Source: Enhydrobacter aerosaccus
Lineage (GTDB): Bacteria > Pseudomonadota > Alphaproteobacteria > Reyranellales > Reyranellaceae
NCBI RefSeq assembly: GCF_900167455.1
Contig: NZ_FUWJ01000005.1
Location: 223,123 to 287,122 of the forward strand
DNA: 64,000 nt
Direction: 5' to 3'
Part shown: piece by piece, positions 8,013 to 16,491 of the stretch
How the letters are laid out: each line of letters opens with the position of its first letter
Numbering within the stretch: position 1 is the first letter of the stretch
Translations under genes and position numbers: made by a program
Notes under the pieces: generated by a model
What the model saw: only the letters and a program-made list of their open reading frames with translations
Told to the model about the DNA's origin: nothing
Database searches by the model: none

Positions 8013-9940
8013 GGCGGCTTCTCTTCGATATCGAAACGAATGGCCTGCTCCGTGACCTGACAAAGATGCACTGCTTGGTCATCGGCGATGAAGAGGGAAA
8101 CATTCTCTTCGATCCCGGCGGCCCCGAGGCAGACTTCACGGAAGCTCTCAAGGCCCTCGAAGAAGCTGACGAGATCATCGGCCACAATATCATCCGCTTT
8201 GATATCCCAGCGCTGAAGAAGCTGTACCCGTGGTGGAACCCCAAGGGCAAAGTCCGGGACACGATCATCTATTCCAAGGTGATCTGGCCGAACCTGAAGG
8301 ACCTGGACTTCCCCAACTGGCGCGCTGGAAAGATACCAGGACAGATCATCGGGGCTCACCGACTGGAAGCCTGGGGGCTTCGCCTTGGTGAACTCAAGGA
8401 CGAGTACGAGGGCGACCCTTCGATTGAGAACCTGAAGGAGCGCAAGGCCCGCAAGTGGGAAGCGTGGAACCCAACCATGCACGCCTATATGCGGCAGGAC
8501 TACAAGACCACGCTCGCCTTCTGGAACAAGATCAAGACGAAGCTCTCCCTTGTGCCGGCCGACGTGATCGACCTGGAGCACAACGTAGCGGAGATCATCT
8601 TCAGGCAAGAGCAGTTCGGTGTCTGCTTCAACGTGGAGAAGGCTCAGGCCCTCGCGGCGAAACTCACGGCGGAACGCGCGGAACTCGGCCAGCAGCTTCA
8701 GGAGAGGTTCCCCGCGTGGCACGATGAAGAGGTCTTCGTTCCCAAGGTCAACAACAAGAAGATGGGATACGAGAAGGGCGTTCCGTTCACGAAGATAACC
8801 GTGACGGAGTTCTCGGCCAGCAATCGGTTCCACATCGAGCGGGCGTTTCGAGAGCACCTAGGCTGGGAACCCACCGAGTTCAACGAGGACGGTACGGCGA
8901 AGACCGACGAAGAGACGCTCAACCTCCTGCCGTATCCCGAAGCAAAGCTCGTGGTCCGCTACTTGGTGCTCTCCAAGCTCCTGGGCTATGTGGCCAACGG
9001 CAAGGAGGCGTGGCTCCGTCACGTCACGAGTGAAGGGCGGATACATGGTGGCGTCGATAGCGTCGGTGCCCACACCTTCCGGATGACGCACTCAAAGCCG
9101 AACCTCGGGCAGGTCCCAAGCAACGACGTTCCTTACGGCCACGAGTGCAGGGAACTATTCGAGCCTCCTCCCGGGTGGCTCATGACGGGTATCGACGCGG
9201 ACGCCCTAGAGGGCCGCGTGATGGCTCACTATCTCAGTCCGCTTGATGGCGGCGAGTTCCTGAAGACGATCCTCGAAGGCAAGAAGGAAGACGGTTCCGA
9301 CCTCCACTCGCTCAATTGTGCGCGTATCGGCCGAGACCCGAAGGGCAAGTACCTCCGGGGAGGCACCATGTTGCCCGGCCGAGATACTCTCAAGGAGTTC
9401 TTCTACGCGCTGATCTACGGCGCAGGTGGGGAGCAGCTCGGGGTGATCCTTGGCGTAACCGGACCGAAGGAAAAGATACGTGGTCGGGTGGTCGATACGA
9501 CAGCCAAGGCGGCGGGCTCCGAGGCCGAGCGAAAGCTCCTTGATAACTTCCCTGCTCTGAAGGCGCTCCGCGAGAGCGTCCAGAAAACTTGGAGCATTCG
9601 CAAGTACCTCATCGGCATTGACGGACGACGCCTCTATCCCCGCTCCCGCAACGCGGCTCTCAACACGCTCTTTCAAAGCGGCGGTGCTATCCCGATGAAG
9701 GTGGCCCTCGTCATCCTAGACGGTGATCTGCAAGCCGCCGGATACGTGCCGGGTGTCGATTACGAGTTCATGTTGAACGTACATGACGAATGGCAGATCG
9801 CCCACCGGCCGGAAATCACGGAAGATGTTAGGAAGCTCGGGACAGGTGCCATCGCGAAAGCGGGCGAAGTCCTCAAGTTCCGCTGTCCCCTCGTGGGATC
9901 GGCCAGCAAGCCGGGACACTCGTGGGCGGAAACACACTAA
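8009..9940 (+). CDS. T7 gp5-like family A DNA polymerase with 3'-5' exonuclease
   Basis: 643 residues (T7 gp5 has 704). Exonuclease motifs: DIETNG at D7/E9, then GHNIIRFDIPAL, and YMRQDYKT. Polymerase motif A is GIDADALEGR (D396, D398), motif B KEFFYALIYGAG (K462, Y466), motif C VHDEW (D593). All catalytic residues are present, so it is a proofreading replicase. It starts with GTG at 8009 overlapping the previous stop, and the gene downstream begins inside its 3' end. Confidence 0.95.
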   Translation: MRRLLFDIETNGLLRDLTKMHCLVIGDEEGNILFDPGGPEADFTEALKALEEADEIIGHNIIRFDIPALKKLYPWWNPKGKVRDTIIYSKVIWPNLKDLDFPNWRAGKIPGQIIGAHRLEAWGLRLGELKDEYEGDPSIENLKERKARKWEAWNPTMHAYMRQDYKTTLAFWNKIKTKLSLVPADVIDLEHNVAEIIFRQEQFGVCFNVEKAQALAAKLTAERAELGQQLQERFPAWHDEEVFVPKVNNKKMGYEKGVPFTKITVTEFSASNRFHIERAFREHLGWEPTEFNEDGTAKTDEETLNLLPYPEAKLVVRYLVLSKLLGYVANGKEAWLRHVTSEGRIHGGVDSVGAHTFRMTHSKPNLGQVPSNDVPYGHECRELFEPPPGWLMTGIDADALEGRVMAHYLSPLDGGEFLKTILEGKKEDGSDLHSLNCARIGRDPKGKYLRGGTMLPGRDTLKEFFYALIYGAGGEQLGVILGVTGPKEKIRGRVVDTTAKAAGSEAERKLLDNFPALKALRESVQKTWSIRKYLIGIDGRRLYPRSRNAALNTLFQSGGAIPMKVALVILDGDLQAAGYVPGVDYEFMLNVHDEWQIAHRPEITEDVRKLGTGAIAKAGEVLKFRCPLVGSASKPGHSWAETH

Positions 9941-10358
9941 CTCCCGTCCCGTTGTCTACCTCATCACCAATCCGGTGTGGCCGGGGTGGTTCAAGGTGGG
10001 CAAGGCGGATCGGCTTTCTGATCGGCTCAACACTTACCAGACTGGCGATCCTCATCGATCTTACGAGGTCCTCGCCTACGTCCTCACGGATGACCCTAGA
10101 GGCCTCGAACGGATTGCCCTCAATCGTGTGCCTCGGCACTCTCGACGGAGTGAGTGGTTCAAGGCCAAGCGCAGCTCAGTCGCTATCTCCCTCTTAGAGA
10201 AGGCAAACCACGATCACAACGAACGTAAGGCCAACGCTGCTCGTGGACGGCGACGCTCTCGCTTACCGCGTCGCGGCAGCCACCGAGCGGGAGACCGAGT
10301 GGGCTCCTGGCGAGATAACTCTTTCCACCTCGTTACCCGCCGCATACGAAGGCGTTGA
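9846..10358 (+). CDS. GIY-YIG-like nuclease
   Basis: The frame overlaps the polymerase 3' end and the exonuclease 5' end. Its core VVYLITNPVWPGWFKVGKA...RLNTYQTGDP has the GIY-YIG/T5orf172-type pattern: YLI for GIY, FKVGKA for YIG, then Arg and the TG-P element. A later Glu (about 55 residues on, in GLERIAL) is a candidate for the metal ligand. No start codon lies near the domain; GTG at 9846 or ATG at 9825 would make the N-terminus overlap polymerase by about 100 nt. Its position between polymerase and exonuclease suits a homing endonuclease or DNA-processing accessory. Confidence 0.65.
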   Translation: MPSRKRAKSSSSAVPSWDRPASRDTRGRKHTNSRPVVYLITNPVWPGWFKVGKADRLSDRLNTYQTGDPHRSYEVLAYVLTDDPRGLERIALNRVPRHSRRSEWFKAKRSSVAISLLEKANHDHNERKANAARGRRRSRLPRRGSHRAGDRVGSWRDNSFHLVTRRIRRR

Positions 10359-11196
10359 GCTGCACCTCCGCACCTGGAAGGAGAAGCTCGATGCGAAGTC
10401 TATCAGGGTGGCGCTGAGCGATCAGCCGTGGACGTTCCGCATGGACGTTTACAAGCCCTACAAGGCGCATCGCAAAGAGGTCCGCAAGCCGCTCGGCCTG
10501 AAGCAGGTTCGCCAGTACCTCGTGGACAACCACAAGGGCGTGGTCCTCCCGGGCCTCGAAGCGGACGACCTCATGGGCCTCTGGATGACCGACCCGAGGA
10601 AGCACAAGGAAGACGGGATCATCGTATCCTGGGACAAGGATATGCGCGCCGTTCCTGGCCGCTTCTGGGTTCCTGGGACAGACGAGGTGGAGGAGCGAGA
10701 CGAACTCCACGCCGATCTCATGTGGATGGCCCAAGCCCTCTCCGGAGATACCGCAGACGGTTATCCGGGGTGCAAGAACGTTGGCCTCGTGAGGGCCAAG
10801 CGGATCGTCGAAGCAGCTATCGATCTTGTTCCGGAACCGGGACACCTCGAAGTCATGTGGCACGCAGTGCTGAAGACGTTCCTCAAAGCCGGCCACACCG
10901 AAGACGACGCAATCGTATCCGCCCGCCTCGCGCGCATCTTGCGCCACGGGGACTATGACCTGAAGGAGAAGAAGGTCCGTCTATGGACGCCGTTGAACTC
11001 AACAAGCCCCACATCATCGCCCTCTACAGTGATGCTCCGCGCGCGGGGAAATCGACAGCGGCTCGGGAACTCATCCGGCTCGCCTCGGCGGAGCCCCTCG
11101 CTGCAACCGTGGTCTCGTTCGCGTACCCCATCCGCCGCGCCGCGCGCCAAGTCCTCCCGGCATCGTGGAGCACCGAAAAGGTCCGCGAGCACCTAA
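10213..11196 (+). CDS. T7 gp6-like 5'-3' exonuclease (proposed ATC start)
   Basis: FEN/5'-nuclease superfamily. It has the first acidic motif LLVDGDALAY, a basic tract (YKPYKAHRKEVRKPLG) equivalent to that in T7 gp6, LEADDLMG, SWDKDMRA and GDTADGYPG. It degrades primers and host DNA for nucleotide reuse. The frame is open from 10198; an in-frame ATC at 10213 lies 9 nt after AGAAGG and gives a natural N-terminus, while GTG at 10243 would cut off the first beta strand. T7 gp6 ends at a LWRP-like motif, matched here by RLWTP near 10990; the last ~70 codons run over the kinase gene in another frame. Confidence 0.88.
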   Translation: MTTNVRPTLLVDGDALAYRVAAATERETEWAPGEITLSTSLPAAYEGVELHLRTWKEKLDAKSIRVALSDQPWTFRMDVYKPYKAHRKEVRKPLGLKQVRQYLVDNHKGVVLPGLEADDLMGLWMTDPRKHKEDGIIVSWDKDMRAVPGRFWVPGTDEVEERDELHADLMWMAQALSGDTADGYPGCKNVGLVRAKRIVEAAIDLVPEPGHLEVMWHAVLKTFLKAGHTEDDAIVSARLARILRHGDYDLKEKKVRLWTPLNSTSPTSSPSTVMLRARGNRQRLGNSSGSPRRSPSLQPWSRSRTPSAAPRAKSSRHRGAPKRSAST

Positions 11197-11609
11197 GCGG
11201 GGATAAGAAGGACGCGCCTCTCGGGGAACTCGGGGGACGATCCGGCCGGGACCTCCTGAAGATCATCGGCAACACCGTACGGCGTTCCGTTCGGGATGAC
11301 CTGTGGGCGGACCGCTTGCTGGAGGAGATCGACCAGACGTGCTTCGGCGGTGTGGTGGTGATCGATGATCTCCGCTTCCCCGGCGAGTACGCCAAGCTGA
11401 AGGAGCGAGGGGCGTTCCTGATCCGCCTTGTGACGACACACCCGGTTCCCCTCAGCGGTGTCCCTGCGGAGATGGTGGACGGGCTCCTCAACAACTGTGA
11501 CTTCGATGCTCAGGTGCCGGCCAAGGGGCTGGTCCCGCAAGAGGTCCTGGAGAAGCTCATCGGTGACCTTTGGCGCGACCGCATCAAATCCTGGGTGGAC
11601 CTCGCCTGA
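10983..11609 (+). CDS. Deoxynucleoside monophosphate kinase
   Basis: 208 residues. An N-terminal P-loop (SDAPRAGKSTAA) is followed by an arginine-rich lid region and a Walker B-like segment (GVVVIDDLRFPGE). This pattern is that of phage dNMP kinases such as the T4 gp1 type, which convert dNMPs from degraded host DNA to dNDPs. It overlaps the exonuclease frame by 214 nt. Its TGA overlaps the next ATG. Confidence 0.75.
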   Translation: MDAVELNKPHIIALYSDAPRAGKSTAARELIRLASAEPLAATVVSFAYPIRRAARQVLPASWSTEKVREHLSGDKKDAPLGELGGRSGRDLLKIIGNTVRRSVRDDLWADRLLEEIDQTCFGGVVVIDDLRFPGEYAKLKERGAFLIRLVTTHPVPLSGVPAEMVDGLLNNCDFDAQVPAKGLVPQEVLEKLIGDLWRDRIKSWVDLA

Positions 11610-11869
11610 TGTTGTTCCTAGGAGGCTGGGTCAAGTCGGCCATGGATGCTGTATCCGATGAGAAGCTGGAAGCGCACATCCGCAAGCGGATCACACCTGA
11701 GATGGTGGAGTTCCTCCGCCGTCGTTCACTAGGTCCTCGTCCGGAAGCAGACCGGGAGAGCAGCAGCGCGTACTTCAACTACGCCCTGGGTGTGCGTGAC
11801 GGCAAAGCTGAAATGGTTGCCCACTTTGAACGACTGCTAACTGAGGCCCAAGACCCGGAGAACACCTAA
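11609..11869 (+). CDS. Small phage protein of unknown function
   Basis: 86 residues from ATG 11609 (TGATG coupling with the kinase). An alternative ATG at 11642 has AGGAGG 16 nt upstream, and the conserved-looking part (DEKLEAHIRKRITPEMVEFL) lies after it. Helical and charged; no family recognised. Confidence 0.6.
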   Translation: MLFLGGWVKSAMDAVSDEKLEAHIRKRITPEMVEFLRRRSLGPRPEADRESSSAYFNYALGVRDGKAEMVAHFERLLTEAQDPENT

Positions 11870-11870
11870 G

Positions 11871-12098
11871 ATGTGTTTCTTTGGCGGGGGCGCGGCCACG
11901 CCGAGCAGCACGGTTGTGAACCAGACGGTTCCAGCTCCTACTCCGCCGCCGACCGCCCCAGCCGCTACCCCAACTGCCAATCCTACCAAGAGCCCTGAGA
12001 CCCGCCAGTCTGCCAACCCCAACGCGGTGGGATACGGCTCTCTCATCATCCCGCGCACGGCTATCTCTCCGGTCTCCCGGAGCGTCCCAGGCGCGTGA
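11871..12098 (+). CDS. Proline/threonine-rich small protein upstream of portal
   Basis: 75 residues. It opens MCFFGGG, continues as low-complexity Pro/Thr/Ala, and ends in a short ordered segment (GYGSLIIPR). Small proteins of this type commonly precede the portal in T7-like phages, and the position is like that of T7 gp7.3 or gp6.7, which are minor virion and tail-assembly proteins. Homology to either is not established from sequence. Confidence 0.6.
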   Translation: MCFFGGGAATPSSTVVNQTVPAPTPPPTAPAATPTANPTKSPETRQSANPNAVGYGSLIIPRTAISPVSRSVPGA

Positions 12099-12105
12099 TG
12101 GTTGA

Positions 12106-13722
12106 ATGTCCCTAAGGGATGAGTACACGCCCGGCCGAGCGGCTGAGCGCTACAAGCACATGGAACGGGACCGCTGGCCCTTCCTCCAGCAAGGCCGATA
12201 CAACGCGGCGATAACGATTCCTTGGGTGTGCCCTCCGTACACCTACAGGACGCCTCACGTAAACCTCCCGAAGCCTAACCAGGGCCTCGCGTTCCGTGGG
12301 CTGGACAACCTCGTGGGGACCTTCCTCGGCGTTCTCCTGCCTCCCGGGATGCCGTTCTTCAAGGTAAGCCTTCAGCCCAGCGTGGAAGCGGAGCTGATCG
12401 CAGCTCAGGGAGACCAGCTCGGTAGCGTCGTCTCGGCTCTCTCGAAATACGAGATGAGCTTCGTTGAGGCTATCGAGGAGGATGGTGATAGAGCCGGCAT
12501 CTCGTCCGGGTTCCTTCACCTGCCCATCACGGGCAACGTGCTGCTTCACCTTCTGCCCAAGGGCGGAGTGCGGTCCTTCGGCCTCAACCAGTACGTCGTG
12601 CGTCGTGGGCCAACTGGGAAGATGCTCGAAAGCGTCCTCGTGGAAGCCACCCGGGTTTCCTCTCTGGATCGCGACCATCAGCTTCAGGTGTGTGGAACCA
12701 ACGATGACCTCGCCTTCTCGGATGAGATCATTGACGTTTACACGCACGTCTTCTGGGATGCCGATGACAACCGCTACTACGAGTACCAGGAGGCCAAGGG
12801 GCAAATCCTTGAAGGCACCGAAGGGAACTACCCCGAGGATGCCGTGCCGTGGTTGCCGCTGCGATGGTCCTACGTCTCTGGCGAGGACTACGGCCGAGGG
12901 CTCATCGAAGGCATCTACAAAGATGTTGAGCGCTTCGATCACCTGAGCAAGGCCATCGGGGATGCCTCGAAGAACGCCGCTAAGCTCATCTGGATGCTCG
13001 GCGGTGGCGGCTCCCAAGCCCTTGCGAACAAGCTCTCCAAGGCTCAGTCCGGTGACTTCGTGGTGGGCGACGCGGCGAGCGTCAAGGCGCTCCAGCAAGA
13101 GAAGGCGGTAGACCTCCAGGTGGCCATCAAGGAGAAGGAAGCGCTCGGCGCTATGCTCTCCAAGATATTCCTGGATGGCACTTCGATCCAACGCGGCGGT
13201 GATCGCGTGACGAAGTTCGAGGTTGAGTACATGGCCCGTATGCTCCAGGCGGCCTACGCCAACGAGTACACGATCATCGGCCGGGAGTTCCAGCTCCCCT
13301 ACTTCAACGCGAAGACTGCCCAGCTCCGCCGCCGGGGAGTGATCCCTCAGCTCCAGAAGAGCGCGATCAAGATCGCCATCACCACGGGTATCGATGCCCT
13401 GGGACGTGGCTCCGATCAGCAGAGCCTTGAGACGCTTGCCGAGGCTGCCTCGAAGATCAGCCAAGTTCCCGAGGACATGATCATCCATCGGGAGTACCTC
13501 CGCCGCTCCGCTGCAAACCTCGGCGTGAAGCCGGATGGCCTCATTCCCTCGGATGAGCAGGTACAGGCCAATCAACAGCAGCGGATGCAAGCGCAGATGG
13601 TCCAAGGGGCCACCCCGGAGATCGCTAAGGGTCTCGTGGGCGGTGCTCTCCAGCGACAAGGCGCGGCTATCGAGCAGGCACAACAGCAGGGCCAATCCCC
13701 TGAGCCAGCTCCTCCACAGTAA
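12106..13722 (+). CDS. Portal (head-tail connector) protein, T7 gp8-like
   Basis: 538 residues, near T7 gp8 (536). Features include an aromatic, proline-rich N-terminal segment (VCPPYTYRTP), GLDNLVGTFLGVLLPPG, and a Gln-rich C-terminal tail. Twelve copies would form the DNA entry/exit ring at one capsid vertex, with the small paralogue-free tail genes downstream attaching to it. Start ATG at 12106 lies 8 nt after the upstream stop. Confidence 0.92.
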   Translation: MSLRDEYTPGRAAERYKHMERDRWPFLQQGRYNAAITIPWVCPPYTYRTPHVNLPKPNQGLAFRGLDNLVGTFLGVLLPPGMPFFKVSLQPSVEAELIAAQGDQLGSVVSALSKYEMSFVEAIEEDGDRAGISSGFLHLPITGNVLLHLLPKGGVRSFGLNQYVVRRGPTGKMLESVLVEATRVSSLDRDHQLQVCGTNDDLAFSDEIIDVYTHVFWDADDNRYYEYQEAKGQILEGTEGNYPEDAVPWLPLRWSYVSGEDYGRGLIEGIYKDVERFDHLSKAIGDASKNAAKLIWMLGGGGSQALANKLSKAQSGDFVVGDAASVKALQQEKAVDLQVAIKEKEALGAMLSKIFLDGTSIQRGGDRVTKFEVEYMARMLQAAYANEYTIIGREFQLPYFNAKTAQLRRRGVIPQLQKSAIKIAITTGIDALGRGSDQQSLETLAEAASKISQVPEDMIIHREYLRRSAANLGVKPDGLIPSDEQVQANQQQRMQAQMVQGATPEIAKGLVGGALQRQGAAIEQAQQQGQSPEPAPPQ

Positions 13723-13755
13723 CCATTACCACCATTACAAAGGAACAACTGGAAC

Positions 13756-13971
13756 GTGACCGTTTCCAAGACCGATGAGGACCTCAATCCCCGCGTGACC
13801 GCGAAGAAGGGTCCGGAACTCATCAACACCGAGGCCACCGATCCCCAGGTGAAAGCCCTCCTGGCCCGTTATCCGAAGGCCAAGAACATCGAGCGTCTTC
13901 CGAGCGGCTCGTTCGCGGTTCGCTTCCTGAAGAAGCGCAACGTCTACATCAAGCCGCGTTCACATGGCTGA
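13756..13971 (+). CDS. Small phage protein between portal and scaffold
   Basis: 71 residues from GTG 13756, with AAAGGAAC upstream. Basic C-terminus (RFLKKRNVYIKP). It overlaps the scaffold start by 8 nt. No family recognised; the position suggests a minor head-assembly role. Confidence 0.6.
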   Translation: MTVSKTDEDLNPRVTAKKGPELINTEATDPQVKALLARYPKAKNIERLPSGSFAVRFLKKRNVYIKPRSHG

Positions 13972-14827
13972 AATCATCACCGCAAGTGTGCCTCTCGATG
14001 GCTCCGGTAAAGCTCCGGCTGCGACAGGCACGGAGAACGGTGGTGCGGCTCCTGGCGGAGCTGGCGCGCAGTCTCCTGCTCCTGGTGGTGCTGCTCCTGG
14101 CAATGATGGGGCTGCTCCCGCTAACGGTGCTGCTCCTGGCGCTCCCAGTGATGGCGATAAGGGCCAAGCTGCGCCCGCTAACCCATCTGAGCTGACGAAG
14201 CCCGAGGAGAAGCCCCTCGGGAACACCAAGACGGAAGAGCAGCTTCGCGCCGAGAAGGTCACCGGGCGGGACCTCACGAAGTTCGCTGAGGAGTTCCAGG
14301 CCAACGGCAAGCTGAGCGATGAGAGCTACAAGGCTCTCGAAGAGGGCGGCTTCAATCGGGAAGTCGTGGATACCTACATCCGGGGTGTCCAGGCTGACGT
14401 GACGACGCGCTTGACGAATCTCGCGGAGACCGTGGGAGGCGTGGAGAACTACAACGCCATCCTCAACTGGGGCAAGACGGCCCTCACGGACACCGAGAAG
14501 GCGGAAGCCGTCAAGATGCTCTCGGGATCATCCCCGGAGACGGCCAAGACGTATCTCATTGGCCTCCAGGCGCGCTTCACCAAGGAGAACGGTGCGGCCC
14601 CCACCAGGACGGCAGGCGGCGGCGGCGCTCCGGCGGCTGACGTGTTCACGTCCCGGGCTGAGCAGGCCAAGGCGATGCGTGATCCTCGCTACAAGACCGA
14701 TGCCAAGTACCGCGAGGAAGTCACTCAGAAGAGCATTCGGTCCTTCTCCGTGAAGGGCTCCCAGCGCCGCACCAAGAAGGCCGCTCCCCAGTCCTCTCGC
14801 CGCGCCCGCTCGAAGGGCAAGCGGTAG
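13964..14827 (+). CDS. Capsid assembly scaffolding protein, T7 gp9-like
   Basis: 287 residues directly upstream of the major capsid gene. An N-terminal ~75-residue Gly/Ala/Pro low-complexity region is followed by an acidic helical middle (ELTKPEEKPLG to TYIRGVQADV) and a very basic C-terminus (RRTKKAAPQSSRRARSKGKR). The acidic helix plus basic C-terminal capsid-binding tail is typical of scaffolds. It drives procapsid assembly and then leaves. Confidence 0.88.
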   Translation: MAEIITASVPLDGSGKAPAATGTENGGAAPGGAGAQSPAPGGAAPGNDGAAPANGAAPGAPSDGDKGQAAPANPSELTKPEEKPLGNTKTEEQLRAEKVTGRDLTKFAEEFQANGKLSDESYKALEEGGFNREVVDTYIRGVQADVTTRLTNLAETVGGVENYNAILNWGKTALTDTEKAEAVKMLSGSSPETAKTYLIGLQARFTKENGAAPTRTAGGGGAPAADVFTSRAEQAKAMRDPRYKTDAKYREEVTQKSIRSFSVKGSQRRTKKAAPQSSRRARSKGKR

Positions 14828-14854
14828 TTCAACCACTTCAATCAATAGGAACCT

Positions 14855-15823
14855 ATGTCCGAATCCAACATCTATACGCCTTCCAATCCCGGCCTTCGCA
14901 ACGGTGGCTCCGATCCTTACGAGCTGTACCGTACCGTATTCCCGGGCGAAGTCCTGGAAGCCTATGACCAGCTCCGCATCCTCTCGCCGCTGGTGTTCAC
15001 CCGGACCATCACCATGGGCAAGGGTGCCGAGTTCCCGGCCATCGGTCGCGCCAGCTCGCGGTACTTCAGCCCCGGTGAGCGACTGACGGGTCAGGGCCAG
15101 ATCGCCATGGGCCAGCAGCTCATCAACGTGGACTACCCGCTGATCTCGGACCTGTTCATCCTGGATTTCGAGGATGCGATGATCCACTACGAGCTGCGCT
15201 CTCGCTACGCTCATCAGCTTGGGGAAGCTCTCGCCAACGGCGACGACAAGGACACGGCTATTGTGCTCTACAAGGCGGCGCGCCTCTCGACCGACCTGAC
15301 GGGTACGCTCCCGGGCGGCACGCAGATCGCCGTCTCGAACATGAACACGGATGGCGGTGTTCTGGCCGACGCGATCTTCGATGCCGGTATCGATATGGAT
15401 GTGAAGTCGGTTCCCGCCTCGGATCGGCACGCTGCCCTTCCTCCGGTCCAGTACGCCCTCGTCGTCAAGAACGGCAAGGCTATCGACCGCCAGTACAACA
15501 AGCCGGACATGAGCAACGGCACCTACGCCTCTGGTGTCGTGAAGGAAGTCAACGGCACGCCTATCCACAAGTCGCTGCATCTGCCGAACGGAACCAACAT
15601 CACGACCAATCCGACCGGCGCTCGCAACGACTACACGGGTGACTTCACCAAGTCGGTGGGCATCGTGTTCCACGGTGAAGCCGCCGGTTGCGTCCGCCGC
15701 TGGGAGCTGGAAACGCAGATGGAAACCCGTGTGGATTCCCAGGGTACGTTGCTGGTGGGCCGCATGATGCACGGCAAGGCTCCGCTGCGGGGCGCTTGCG
15801 CGGTCGAACTGGCCACTCCGTAA
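14855..15823 (+). CDS. Major capsid protein, T7 gp10-like
   Basis: 322 residues, HK97-fold size. It shows GEVLEAYDQLRILSPLVFTRTI, a segment typical of T7-like capsids, and KGAEFPAIGRASSRYFSPGE. No frameshift extension comparable to T7 gp10B is evident. A strong terminator follows immediately, as in T7. Confidence 0.93.
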   Translation: MSESNIYTPSNPGLRNGGSDPYELYRTVFPGEVLEAYDQLRILSPLVFTRTITMGKGAEFPAIGRASSRYFSPGERLTGQGQIAMGQQLINVDYPLISDLFILDFEDAMIHYELRSRYAHQLGEALANGDDKDTAIVLYKAARLSTDLTGTLPGGTQIAVSNMNTDGGVLADAIFDAGIDMDVKSVPASDRHAALPPVQYALVVKNGKAIDRQYNKPDMSNGTYASGVVKEVNGTPIHKSLHLPNGTNITTNPTGARNDYTGDFTKSVGIVFHGEAAGCVRRWELETQMETRVDSQGTLLVGRMMHGKAPLRGACAVELATP

Positions 15824-15845
15824 CCAGCGGATCAACACTTCTCGG

Positions 15846-15878
15846 GAGGAGGGGGAGAAATCCCCTTCCTCTCTTTTT
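15846..15878 (+). terminator. Rho-independent-type terminator after capsid gene (T-phi position)
   Basis: A 10-bp stem (15846-15855 with 15862-15871, one G-U pair) closes a 6-nt loop and is followed by TCTTTTT. It lies 23 nt after the capsid stop and just before the tail gene, exactly where T7 places T-phi. Confidence 0.85.
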
Positions 15879-15882
15879 CCCT

Positions 15883-16488
15883 ATGGCTGACGCCCTAGAC
15901 CTCTCAACACCTACCACGCAGCTCGACGCCGTTAACTGGTCGTTGCGGGCCAACGGGTTTCCTCCCATCAACTCCCTCTCGGGGGTCATCGGGCGAGATG
16001 CTTCAGCGGCCCTTACCTGGCTGGCGGATGCTACGCGCGAACTGTGCCTCAAGGGGTTCTGGTTCTGCCGCCGCCACGTCTCCCTGGTGCCCGATGATAA
16101 CGGCTACCTCAATCTCCCGGGCAACTGCCTCAGCATCGCCTCTCCGAACTGGCACGATCTGTGGCGCGAGGGCTTATTCCCTGACCCGGGAATGAGGGAC
16201 GACTGGCTTCGCCTGCGCCCCGTGATGCGGCAAGGTAAGGTCTTCTCGGTCATCAACCAGACCTACGTGTGGACCCGCCCGCTCACGATCCTGATGCGCG
16301 AGGCGATCAACTTCGAGGATATGCCCGAGGAAGCCCGACGCTACCTCCAGGTACTTGCCGCTTCGTATCTCAATGGGGGCACTCTGCGCTCCCCCGACGT
16401 GGACAAACGTCTGCAACCACTGCTTACCCTGACGTGGGATGCACTCATCGACGCTGAGTTGGAAAACTCCGATCATAGGTTCCTTTAG
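15883..16488 (+). CDS. Tail tubular protein A, T7 gp11-like
   Basis: 201 residues (T7 gp11: 196). The N-terminal segment LDAVNWSLRANGFPPINSL is characteristic of gp11-type adaptors, which begin with a short helix and an asparagine-rich turn. It forms the ring below the portal. The ATG at 15883 follows the terminator, so translation depends on read-through or a promoter inside the hairpin region; the purine-rich stem is also the only ribosome-site-like sequence nearby. Confidence 0.9.
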   Translation: MADALDLSTPTTQLDAVNWSLRANGFPPINSLSGVIGRDASAALTWLADATRELCLKGFWFCRRHVSLVPDDNGYLNLPGNCLSIASPNWHDLWREGLFPDPGMRDDWLRLRPVMRQGKVFSVINQTYVWTRPLTILMREAINFEDMPEEARRYLQVLAASYLNGGTLRSPDVDKRLQPLLTLTWDALIDAELENSDHRFL

Positions 16489-16491
16489 GCC

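Noticed and set aside
12112..13695. Minus-strand open frame of 527 codons antisense to the portal gene
   Set aside because: It mirrors a highly biased GC-rich coding gene, has no ribosome site, and the plus-strand portal is certain. Similar long antisense frames at 22021-24180 and 58654-60477 are rejected for the same reason.
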